A stretch of DNA of 64,000 bases, taken from contig NZ_JAJIWO010000001.1 of assembly GCF_020880695.1 (NCBI RefSeq), positions 1,104,141 to 1,168,140 of the forward strand, read 5' to 3'. The notes below the pieces were generated by a model, which searched no databases, was not told where the DNA came from, and worked only from the letters and a program-made list of their open reading frames with translations. Numbering within the stretch: the first letter of the stretch is position 1; each line of letters opens with the position of its first letter. This DNA is from Mucilaginibacter sp. UR6-11 (GTDB lineage: Bacteria > Bacteroidota > Bacteroidia > Sphingobacteriales > Sphingobacteriaceae). The position numbers and the translations under genes were made by a program. Below are positions 44,863 through 52,530 of this stretch, piece after piece.

Positions 44863-45153
44863 TTAGCCCCTTACTTTATTCCTTCCGTTTTCAATAGCTG
44901 CTTTAATCTCCTGGGCATCGCTTTTTGAAAAACCGTGAGCCTCTACCTTATTGCCGTTATGATAAAAACGTATGGTTGAATAGCCGATAAGCGGGGTATC
45001 AATCTCGACCGCCGAAATACTGCTGTAGGCTACCGATGTTTCATCGCCGCTAAAAAACCCGGGGATTTTAATGGTAATCCCGGTGTCTTCAACGATGATC
45101 TCTGCCGGGAAAAGTTTATTGCCTTCTGAAAGGCGGGATGCGGTATATTTCAT
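44863..45153 (-). CDS. PH-domain-like small protein
   Basis: A 96-residue cytoplasmic protein whose whole length looks like a bacterial PH-like domain: strands ELFPAEIIVEDTGITIKIP-like at the start, SSISAVEIDT in the middle (the typical position of the I-V-I-D strand), and a final helix DAQEIKAAIENGRNK. It has no membrane segment. The role is unknown; relatives may bind membranes or proteins. A likely monocistronic gene. Confidence 0.7.
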   Translation of the reverse strand: MKYTASRLSEGNKLFPAEIIVEDTGITIKIPGFFSGDETSVAYSSISAVEIDTPLIGYSTIRFYHNGNKVEAHGFSKSDAQEIKAAIENGRNKVRG

Positions 45154-45303
45154 GATGCTAGAGCGTGTTAAATAATCATCAAAAATAAGGATTTAATTAT
45201 TATCGTTCGGGTTAATTACAAGCGGTGCGTCTGCAGCAAAAAGCAATTATTATCAATAAATTTTTATACCTTGTAATTACCTATATCCAAACCTTTATAA
45301 ACC

Positions 45304-46047
45304 ATGAAAGCTAAAATACTGTTAAGTTTATTTGTTGCGGTTGCCATGCTGGCCGCCTGCAAGAAAAACAACCCCGTAATCACCGATCAGCCAAAAAAAT
45401 TAAAATATCTGACGCAGGTAATTGCCGTACAAGGGGCTGTTACCACAACGACCTATTATACCTATGACGATAACAAAAGACTGATATCTGAAAAAACAGG
45501 TGACAATACGACTAATTACATTTACAATGGCAATGAACTGTTTTCGGTTGAGTATTTATCAAAATCCGGCACCAACACTAGCAGGAGTACCGATGAACTC
45601 TATTATGCCGACGGGCTGGTTCAAACACTTACACATAAATTTTATAGTGGCGATGGCAGCGTAACCTTGCAAAGCGCTTTAGGTTTTGCCTATAATAACG
45701 GTAAGTTAACAGAAACACATAACGACGGCCACCTAACTTATTATTACTATGAGGGTAATAATCTCTCGAAAATACAACATGAACAATACAACCTTACATT
45801 TAGCTATGACGACAGGAAAAATAAGTTTTTAAATTTACCTGCGGCACTAAAAAACGTGGCGCTCCAATTAAATAAGATCGAATACCTTTCGTCAAACAAT
45901 ATTACCGTCGAGACTGACTCTTCTTTGGAACCCGGCACCTACACTTATAATTATGACAGCGATGGTTACCCTACCGGCGCCACGCTTAACTACAAAACCA
46001 ATACTTATTTAAACACCAAGTATACCTATGTGTACAAAGAGTTATAG
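45304..46047 (+). CDS. Lipoprotein with YD-repeat-like sequence
   Basis: A 247-residue lipoprotein. Signal peptide with lipobox LAAC (Cys20), then Lys-rich linker. The mature part has repeated elements such as YYTYDDNKRLISEK, YIYNGNELFSVEYL and YYYYEGNNLSKIQ, resembling the YD/RHS-type repeats of DUF4595-like Bacteroidota lipoproteins. It probably faces the periplasm or cell surface. Function is unknown. Gene stands alone, with a plausible AT-rich leader upstream. Confidence 0.78.
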   Translation: MKAKILLSLFVAVAMLAACKKNNPVITDQPKKLKYLTQVIAVQGAVTTTTYYTYDDNKRLISEKTGDNTTNYIYNGNELFSVEYLSKSGTNTSRSTDELYYADGLVQTLTHKFYSGDGSVTLQSALGFAYNNGKLTETHNDGHLTYYYYEGNNLSKIQHEQYNLTFSYDDRKNKFLNLPAALKNVALQLNKIEYLSSNNITVETDSSLEPGTYTYNYDSDGYPTGATLNYKTNTYLNTKYTYVYKEL

Positions 46048-46070
46048 CTAGCGTAAATTGATTGGCTTTT

Positions 46071-46100
46071 GTAGGGATTGCTTCGTTCCCCACAATGACG
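46071..46100. repeat. Second copy of the 30-bp dispersed repeat
   Basis: GTAGGGATTGCTTCGTTCCC plus 10 further bases, 28/30 identical to 44805-44834. It follows the lipoprotein gene in a 197-base gap (46048-46244) with no gene. Confidence 0.8.
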
Positions 46101-46244
46101 TGGTAGAGAAAGCATCAAGCATAAGACTCACCGTCATCCGGAAGCGCAAAGGCCCATGAGCGTCACCAGGCGATAAGTACGACACTTACCTGACGCCCCC
46201 CGGTCGGTGTTATCCCGCACCAGTGATTTAAACCGGGCCGAATC

Positions 46245-46682
46245 CTAATCAACAGACATGATTAACTCCGTTTCAAACTTGCTTTCATCGCTTGTCCAAT
46301 GCCCGTATATTTCAATATACGGGAGAGCAGGCTTAAACCCCATCTTTCGGATTTCATTTCGCATGTTATCGCCCGCCTGCTTAACCCCGCCATGCGGACC
46401 GATATGTTTATAGTAAGCATATTTTGGAAGCGAGATGATTTTTCGTTCAAACCCCGTATCTTCAATGGCCGGATCTTCCAGTTCAATCCCGGCAAAAACC
46501 GCTTCATCCGGCTCATACACCCAAATGTTGAGCCCTTTATTTTTTATCCCTTTCGCCCTGATCACCGGCCAAATTTTATCCATTAATGCAAAGGCAGTTC
46601 CTACATAATTTTTATTTGCAGCGATACCCGAAAAGCCAGAAATATCCAATTTAAGCGGGTCAGTAATTATTTTGATTTCCAT
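46245..46682 (-). CDS. GyrI-like (effector-binding) domain protein
   Basis: A 145-residue cytoplasmic protein fitting the stand-alone GyrI-like/AraC effector-binding fold: an N-terminal strand (KLDISGFSGIAANKN), WVYEPDEAVFAGIELED in the middle, YAYYKHIGPHGGVKQAGDNM (the H-x-GPH segment typical of the fold) and a final PYIEIYGHWTSDESKFETEL, where the acidic residues line the ligand pocket. Such proteins bind hydrophobic or cationic small molecules and may hydrolyse cyclopropanoids. No DNA-binding domain is present. Specific ligand unknown. Confidence 0.82.
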   Translation of the reverse strand: MEIKIITDPLKLDISGFSGIAANKNYVGTAFALMDKIWPVIRAKGIKNKGLNIWVYEPDEAVFAGIELEDPAIEDTGFERKIISLPKYAYYKHIGPHGGVKQAGDNMRNEIRKMGFKPALPYIEIYGHWTSDESKFETELIMSVD

Positions 46683-46816
46683 TGCATGTAAATTATTGAT
46701 TAACAGATTGATGACCGTATATCAAAAATAGAACTTCGAAAGGAAAAACGAAACAACGATTTGGATTAAGTGTACAGGATTATTTTATAACTTGTGATCT
46801 ATAAAATCAATACCCC

Positions 46817-47305
46817 ATGACCGAAACCGCCCAATACTGGATAGAACATTTAAACCTGCAGCCGCACCCCGAGGGTGGCTATTATAAAGAAGTCTTCAGA
46901 TCGGCGCACGAGGTTACACGGGCGGGCGCAACGGCGGTAAAGCAGGCCTGCACCTCTATTTATTATTTGCTGGAGGGGCGGGACTTCTCGGACTTCCACC
47001 GCCTGGCGTCGGACGAGTTGTGGTATTTCCATAAAGGCGCGCCGCTGCATATCCATGTTATTGATAATGACGGCGCACATACCCTGATTGAGCTGAGCGA
47101 TACCGCTACCGGCAGCCTGCAGGCAATTATACCACCCAACACCTGGTTTGCGTCCGAGATACCGTCGGGCAGCGGGTTCGCGCTGGTGAGCTGCGCCGTA
47201 GCGCCCGGTTTTGATTTCGCTGAGTTTGAGATGGCTAAGCAACAGGAATTAATCAAGCAATATCCTGAGCACCGGGCTTTGCTTGAAAGGTTATGCAGGG
47301 AGTAG
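46817..47305 (+). CDS. DUF985/cupin-5 family protein
   Basis: A 162-residue cytoplasmic cupin. The start WIEHLNLQPHPEGGYYKEVFRS is characteristic of the DUF985 (cupin_5) family; the barrel core includes SIYYLLEGRDFSDFHRL and ELWYFHKGAPLHIHVI, with metal-type His residues, and ends in FALVSCAVAPGFDFAEFEMA. Function is unknown; some members bind nucleotide sugars or act on them. It starts a likely pair with the VOC gene 46 bases downstream. Confidence 0.88.
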   Translation: MTETAQYWIEHLNLQPHPEGGYYKEVFRSAHEVTRAGATAVKQACTSIYYLLEGRDFSDFHRLASDELWYFHKGAPLHIHVIDNDGAHTLIELSDTATGSLQAIIPPNTWFASEIPSGSGFALVSCAVAPGFDFAEFEMAKQQELIKQYPEHRALLERLCRE

Positions 47306-47351
47306 GATATCCGCGCTTTTACTTAAATTAGCTTTATAAATAAACCCCATC

Positions 47352-47705
47352 ATGAAATCAATAGAGATCATTTCCATCCCGGTTACCGACCAGCAGCGGG
47401 CCAAAGAATTTTACGTAGCCTTAGGTTTTGAAGTTATAGTTGAGGCTCCCTTTGAGGGCGATAAGCAATGGATCCAAATGGCATTGCCGGGCACCAAAGG
47501 GATAAGCATTACGCTGGTTACCTGGTTCGAGAACATGACGCCGGGCAGCGTTAACGGCCTCGTCATCAAAACCGACGACATCTACAAAGACATAGCCGAC
47601 CTGACCGCCAAAGGCATAACCGCCGGTCCGGCTGAAAAAACGCCGTGGGGATTGTTTGCTGCCGTGATTGATCCGGATGGAAACAGGTTAAGCCTGCATG
47701 GCTAA
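47352..47705 (+). CDS. VOC (glyoxalase/bleomycin-resistance) family protein
   Basis: A 117-residue single-module VOC protein. The start IEIISIPVTDQQRAKEFYVALGFEV matches the first beta-alpha-beta-beta-beta unit; the last part PWGLFAAVIDPDGNRLSLHG carries the terminal strand with the family's P-x-G-N pattern. Members bind metals and handle dioxygenation, isomerisation or antibiotic binding. Which it is here cannot be said. It follows the cupin gene, probably co-transcribed. Confidence 0.88.
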   Translation: MKSIEIISIPVTDQQRAKEFYVALGFEVIVEAPFEGDKQWIQMALPGTKGISITLVTWFENMTPGSVNGLVIKTDDIYKDIADLTAKGITAGPAEKTPWGLFAAVIDPDGNRLSLHG

Positions 47706-47881
47706 CCCGTCGCCTCTTTATTGCAATGGCAAGCACCTGCGGCCTGCAAGCCGGCTAAATCACACTAATAAAACCGGACACCAACCGTTCGTTTTTATTA
47801 CAACAGTTTATAATTTATCATACATATATAACTGACTATAAGTTAATTAATTTACTGGCACGACTTTTACATTACGAAGGA

Positions 47882-49366
47882 ATGAAAAAAGTTTGGCTAT
47901 TAATTGCATTATTTACCGGCGTAAAGCAGTTGGCAAACGCTCAAAATATAGACACTATTGTTAAACATGCGGCTTTGTCTTTTATGTCCGGCGGACCCAG
48001 GGTGGGCTTGTCTGTCGGGATCATCAAAAAGGGCGAAATTTACCGGTATCACTTTGGCAGTAGCGGTACAAACCAAAATTCTGCCCCTACAGATCAAACT
48101 ATTTATGAAATAGGTTCACTAACAAAAACGTTTAGCGGCAGGTTGCTGGCACAGGCCGTTATAGAAAATCGGGTGAGTTTAACGGATGATATCCGCAAAT
48201 ACCTTAAAGGCGACTATCAGAACCTGGAATATCATCATAAACCTATCACTTTAAAAAATTTAGCTAACTGGACATCATGTCTTCCGGATAATCTTCCTGA
48301 AAAACCTACTCTTAAAGCAGTGCCGCCCGACTCACAACTTTTTGAGGCCAGGAGGTTCCACGACGGCTATACCCGGCAGCAGTTTTTCAACGATCTGCAT
48401 AGCATAAAATTAACCGCCGAACCCGGATCCCATCTGGCCCATTCAAATACGGCGGCTCAGCTAATGGGGTTTATTCTGGAAGATATTTATGGGATGAGTT
48501 ATGAGGAATTGCTGCGTCGCTATGTCACCGGCCCCTTAAAAATGCCAGGCACTTTTGTAACCGTACCTGCATCTAAAAGGGCTTTATTAAGCAGGGGATA
48601 TAATGCAAAGGGCATGATTATGCCGGAGATCCCTAAAGACGCGGGCAGTGCGGGTGTGCTAAAATCAAGCATTGCAGATATGGTAAGGTATCTTGGTGAC
48701 CAGCTTAGCGAAACTAATAAGGCGGTAAAACTTACGCACCAGCCCACCTGGGGCAGCCCGGAAACACTGGCTATCGGGTTAAACTGGTTCACCAAAACTA
48801 ATTTCGACGGTCAAAGGGAGATCTCAGGTTCGGGCGGGACATTCGGCTATTCTTGTTATATGGCAGGCTATCCGGCTAAAGGTTTTGGTATTGTTATTTT
48901 AACCAACGAAAACGATAACCAGGCATCGGATGCTATAAATGATCTGGCAAAAACCATCTATAATGAGATTTATTTTACTGCCGCGCAACGCGCAGAACTG
49001 GGTTTTGGATTTTCCCGGTCAATCAACCTGCTCCTTAAAGCTTTAAACCAAAATGGATTTGAAAACGCGGTAAAGGCCGCGGCCGATTTAAAGCATAGCG
49101 ATGCTTCTTTTAAATTGGTTGAAGATGATGTAAACTTGTTTGGTTATCATTTATTAAACAAAGGCGAAAAGGCAAAAGCTTTGGAAATCTTTAAACTAAA
49201 TGTCAGTCTTTACCCAAACAGTTACAATACCTATGACAGCCTTGCCGAAACCTATGAAAGCCTTGGTGACAAAGTTTCTGCTATTCAAAATTATCAACGG
49301 GTGCTTGAGCTTAATCCTGATAGCCATAATGCAACGGAGCATTTAAAAAAGCTGACAGGCAAGTAA
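47882..49366 (+). CDS. Class C beta-lactamase-family serine hydrolase with TPR tail
   Basis: A 494-residue exported protein. Signal peptide ends LANAQN. The beta-lactamase-like domain has SLTK (Ser79-Lys82, the S-x-x-K catalytic pair), HSN (187-189) in place of the usual YxN, and a GSGGTFGYS segment where KTG/HxG is expected. So the second motif is atypical. A C-terminal TPR region (about 390-494; EKAKALEIFKLNVSLYPNSYN, DKVSAIQNYQRVLELNPDSHN) follows. It is probably a periplasmic peptidase/esterase of peptidoglycan-like peptides and not necessarily an antibiotic-resistance enzyme. Confidence 0.85.
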   Translation: MKKVWLLIALFTGVKQLANAQNIDTIVKHAALSFMSGGPRVGLSVGIIKKGEIYRYHFGSSGTNQNSAPTDQTIYEIGSLTKTFSGRLLAQAVIENRVSLTDDIRKYLKGDYQNLEYHHKPITLKNLANWTSCLPDNLPEKPTLKAVPPDSQLFEARRFHDGYTRQQFFNDLHSIKLTAEPGSHLAHSNTAAQLMGFILEDIYGMSYEELLRRYVTGPLKMPGTFVTVPASKRALLSRGYNAKGMIMPEIPKDAGSAGVLKSSIADMVRYLGDQLSETNKAVKLTHQPTWGSPETLAIGLNWFTKTNFDGQREISGSGGTFGYSCYMAGYPAKGFGIVILTNENDNQASDAINDLAKTIYNEIYFTAAQRAELGFGFSRSINLLLKALNQNGFENAVKAAADLKHSDASFKLVEDDVNLFGYHLLNKGEKAKALEIFKLNVSLYPNSYNTYDSLAETYESLGDKVSAIQNYQRVLELNPDSHNATEHLKKLTGK

Positions 49367-49414
49367 GCGGGTATCAACAGATATGCCGGCAGGATATACT
49401 AATCTAACAATCCA

Positions 49415-49445
49415 CAAAAAAGCCCGGCACTTCACGCACCGGGCT
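49415..49445 (-). terminator. Terminator after the GH127 gene
   Basis: Stem AGCCCGG/CCGGGCT (49421-49427 with 49439-49445). The A6 run to its left reads as T6 on the minus strand, giving a normal intrinsic terminator 45 bases past the GH127 stop codon. Confidence 0.85.
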
Positions 49446-49489
49446 CTGATATAAATCATTCATTCATTCGCAACTCACTCAATCACTCC

Positions 49490-51532
49490 TTACTCCACCA
49501 CCGGGAACGCCGAGATTCTCAATCTTGCACCACCCATAGGTACCAGCGTTAGGTTGGCTTTAGCAGTTTCTGTTTTAACGGGGCTCTGTGGCAGTACGCC
49601 GCATAGGCCGTATTTGTCAATGGTCCAGTCGTTAATTTGTTTGCCGGTTGCTTTAAGCTCGATAGGCGCATTGGCGTTGGTGAACGGGTTACCGTCTTTG
49701 GGCCAGGCCTTATGCACCACGGTGAACGACCGCTCGGGGTGTTTGGCGTCTAACAGTAAGCCGTAGTTCCAGGCGGTAGCCGGGTAGATCTCAAACGACG
49801 GCCATTTGTTGGGGTCGGCGGTTTCCTGCCAGCCCGAGTCGCCCATGGCGGTTTTCTTGCTGTCTTCCTTTTTATAGGTTTCGCCGATTTTCAGCGAGTA
49901 GGTTAATGGCCCGTAATTTACGCTTACGCTGTTTTTATTTTTCGCCCATTGGCGCACTTTGATCTGCATAGGCAGCTTAAGGCTGATCTTGTCGCCTTTT
50001 TTCCATTTGTTGGTTAGCTTAATGTAACCGCCGGGGATAGCGTTTACCGCCACCTTTTTGCCGTTAACCATCACGCTGGCATTGGCGCACCATTTTGGCA
50101 CTCTCAAATACAGCGGGAACGACACCGGCTTGCCGGTATTAACCGTAAAGCCCACCACATCATTAAAAGGATATTGCGTAGCCGATGTTATTTTAACCTG
50201 CGTACCGTTGCCAACTTTGGCGGTAATGGTACCGGCCTGGTACAGCTGCGCGGCTAAGCCGTTGTCGGGGGTTGCCATCCAGGCGTTTTCGGCATAATAA
50301 ACCCAGCCTGCGCTGTGGTTATGCTGGCAGCAGCGGCTGCTAAAAGGGTTCATCATTAAAAACGGACCGCTGTTGGCAATACCCGGCGCATGGTTCTTGC
50401 TGTCATTCAGCACCATGTTGGGGGCGGTTAAATAGCGCAGGGCCTTATAGTCGCTGGTAAAGGCGGCGGGGAAGGTATTGAAAGCCACATCCTCGCAGTT
50501 TTCGGCCCAGAAAGTGTCGCCGGTATATTGTAATAAGTATTGGTCGCTGGTCATTTGTTCAACCATGCCGCAGGTTTCAACGGCCTGGCGCGGGTCGTCA
50601 TAACCTTTGCGCGCATTCTCGTCGCTGCCAAACATCCCGCCCGGCACCTGCCCGTATATATTGCGGATCAGCTTAAAATCGTTATAGGTAGCTTCCAGGT
50701 CGGTAGCTGCGTGGCTTTGCAGGTAATACGTAGCCGGCTCGCGGAAACACTCGGCCACGTTTACATTGTGCCAGTTAGGCAGGTTGGTAGCTTGGCGCCA
50801 GTTGGCGGTGTTTTTATCAACCTTGGTAGCCAGGTCAAGCAGAAACTTATCGCCGGTTATATTGTACAGCCAGTAAATGCTCACCAGGTAATCGCCGCCG
50901 CGGCTGTTTTCCCAGTAGTCCTTTAAAAAACGTTCTTCGGGATAGTTTTGCAGCCATTTAAAATAGCTGGTAAGGCAGGCAATAATCCGCGCGTCATGGC
51001 TGTATTCGTAATAACTGCGCAGGCACCATATCATGGGCATGTTGGCCCATAGGTCGCGGTTGCCGTTTCCTTTTACTATGATGGGGCCCATGTCACCGTC
51101 CAGCCGCTGGTTGTCAAGCACAGCATTTATCCAAAATTTGGTGTCTTTAATCATTTTGGCGTCGCCAAGCATATAGGCCATATCGCCATAACCCTTTAGC
51201 CAGTACGGCAGCTCTTCCCAGCCATACTTTCCTTTGCCGCTTTTGTTCAGCCAGGCATTATCGGTTTTACTTAGCCAGATGCTGATCTCGCCCAGGTTAC
51301 CGGTAAGTCCCTCTTTTTGCAGCAGCAGCTGCTGCTTTAACCAGCCCGATGGCTTAAACGCCGTAACCGGCAGCTTAATAAATTGCTGCGGCAGCAACGG
51401 GGCCTTGTTACTTGGGTAAAAGGCATTAACGCCCTTAATATCTGCCTGGGGTAAAGCGGTGGCGGTTTGCGCGCTGACAACAGCGTTACCTATTAAAACT
51501 ATCGCCGCGAGGCATAAAAAACTCTTTCTCAT
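49490..51532 (-). CDS. GH127-type beta-L-arabinofuranosidase-like enzyme
   Basis: 680 residues from the ATG at 51532, which gives a signal peptide (MRKSFLCLAAIVLIGNAVVSAQ); the frame is open upstream to 51676 and overlaps the DUF922 gene, but that part lacks a signal. The (alpha/alpha)6 barrel is evident. ETCGMVEQM holds the likely catalytic Glu and first Cys, and SSRCCQHNHSAGW carries the paired Cys, as in the Cys-Glu zinc-dependent GH127 enzymes. It probably releases arabinose or related sugars from plant glycans in the periplasm. The divergent GH106-like gene may belong to the same pathway. Confidence 0.9.
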   Translation of the reverse strand: MRKSFLCLAAIVLIGNAVVSAQTATALPQADIKGVNAFYPSNKAPLLPQQFIKLPVTAFKPSGWLKQQLLLQKEGLTGNLGEISIWLSKTDNAWLNKSGKGKYGWEELPYWLKGYGDMAYMLGDAKMIKDTKFWINAVLDNQRLDGDMGPIIVKGNGNRDLWANMPMIWCLRSYYEYSHDARIIACLTSYFKWLQNYPEERFLKDYWENSRGGDYLVSIYWLYNITGDKFLLDLATKVDKNTANWRQATNLPNWHNVNVAECFREPATYYLQSHAATDLEATYNDFKLIRNIYGQVPGGMFGSDENARKGYDDPRQAVETCGMVEQMTSDQYLLQYTGDTFWAENCEDVAFNTFPAAFTSDYKALRYLTAPNMVLNDSKNHAPGIANSGPFLMMNPFSSRCCQHNHSAGWVYYAENAWMATPDNGLAAQLYQAGTITAKVGNGTQVKITSATQYPFNDVVGFTVNTGKPVSFPLYLRVPKWCANASVMVNGKKVAVNAIPGGYIKLTNKWKKGDKISLKLPMQIKVRQWAKNKNSVSVNYGPLTYSLKIGETYKKEDSKKTAMGDSGWQETADPNKWPSFEIYPATAWNYGLLLDAKHPERSFTVVHKAWPKDGNPFTNANAPIELKATGKQINDWTIDKYGLCGVLPQSPVKTETAKANLTLVPMGGARLRISAFPVVE

Positions 51533-51624
51533 AAATACATCATTAAAGGCAGCTGCCATTAGGTTGGAACGGTAAATATATAGGTTTGTTGCGAAGGAAA
51601 AAAATGGACGCCGGCCTAAAAAAC

Positions 51625-52164
51625 CTAATAATCCGGCGAGGTGTGATCCAGCTGTGTTTGTACATAGCTGTCCCAATACGCCTGTAGTTTGGCGTCTCTC
51701 GAATGCTCGGTCTGCTCATCATATTTAGTTTGGGCGGCGCGCGCCTCCCGCATCACGTCATCAAAGATCCATCTCACCTCCCGGCGGTAATCTGCCGTGA
51801 ACCGGGCGGCTTTAAAGGCTGCTGCCAGCCGGCGCATATACAATTCATGAATATTAAAATGCACCTGCTCGTGCTTTAATATGTCCTCGTTCTCCATCCG
51901 CTTTACCGCCCATGATGCCTGGCAATCAAACCAGCTGTTTATGGCAACCGTTACCACATACACGCTGTCAATATGCCGGCAATGGTAGTTATAAGCTACC
52001 TGGCAACTGGTAACCGCGTCATGCGGACTGTTCATATCCACCGGGCCCTTAAAATCATCCCAGGTTAGCGGCCGGTTTTTGTCCCATTTAATTTGTTGTG
52101 CGTTTGCAGCGGACAGGCAACACAGCAATAAACTTAATGATAGCAACGGTTTTAAAAGGCGCAT
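51625..52164 (-). CDS. DUF922 family putative periplasmic metallopeptidase
   Basis: A 179-residue exported protein. Signal peptide (residues 1-22, ending ANAQQ). Typical DUF922 start KWDKNRPLTWDDFKG, then HEQVHFNIHELYMRRL, in which H98-E99-x-x-H102 is a zinc-type HExxH motif and His106 is a plausible third ligand. It may be a small peptidase, but activity is unproven for the family. The GH127 gene downstream on the same strand follows 92 bases later, so they may be co-transcribed. Confidence 0.85.
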   Translation of the reverse strand: MRLLKPLLSLSLLLCCLSAANAQQIKWDKNRPLTWDDFKGPVDMNSPHDAVTSCQVAYNYHCRHIDSVYVVTVAINSWFDCQASWAVKRMENEDILKHEQVHFNIHELYMRRLAAAFKAARFTADYRREVRWIFDDVMREARAAQTKYDEQTEHSRDAKLQAYWDSYVQTQLDHTSPDY

Positions 52165-52261
52165 TATCCGGATTTGGTTTTACGGTTATAATATTACAAA
52201 ATCCTGCCGAAAAAAGAAAGCAAGCTTAAAATCCCGGTACCCTTAATGCTTGCCAACCAGC

Positions 52262-52357
52262 AGGGCGTTCCCCGCCGGTAGAAGCGGGGCCGGGCTTTCC
52301 GCTCATACTGCACGGGCCTTAGCCACAAGGCAGGTATCCGCTTTATCCCTAACGCGG
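52262..52357 (-). ncRNA. Structured-RNA-like element, copy A
   Basis: On the minus strand, CCGCGTTAGGGATAAAGCGG starts an element about 96 bases long, with a middle part ATGAGCGGAAAGCCCGGCCC and ending in GGGAACGCCCTG. The same order recurs on the plus strand at 62756-62851. Loops differ while GC-rich stems are kept, so RNA structure is a likely explanation. It may be the Flavo-1 RNA of Bacteroidota, but that is recollection, not a search. The 366-base gap 52165-52530 holds this element and a -7 box and no gene. Confidence 0.55.
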
Positions 52358-52414
52358 GGAAGTGCACGGGACGGGATAACGGACAGTACAGGACAGTTGC
52401 CATTATTTTACATT

Positions 52415-52422
52415 TAAATTTG
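52415..52422 (+). promoter_or_regulatory. -7 box upstream of the GH106-like gene
   Basis: TAAATTTG fits TAnnTTTG exactly. It would give a transcript starting near 52429 and a leader of about 100 bases. Confidence 0.45.
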
Positions 52423-52530
52423 CGTAACCAATATTACCGGTTCAATTTTATTTATTGCTCATGATCAAGCATCTTTAATAAAGAAAGGTCATGCCTAAAA
52501 TCACCCAAGTCTTAACTAATCTTAAAACAG

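Noticed and set aside
47882..49366. Beta-lactam resistance gene
   Set aside because: The fold is shared, but HSN replaces YxN and the TPR tail argues for a different role; resistance cannot be claimed.
52194..52403. 69-codon minus-strand open frame
   Set aside because: It overlays the RNA-like element at 52262-52357; the same element elsewhere is not open in the same way.
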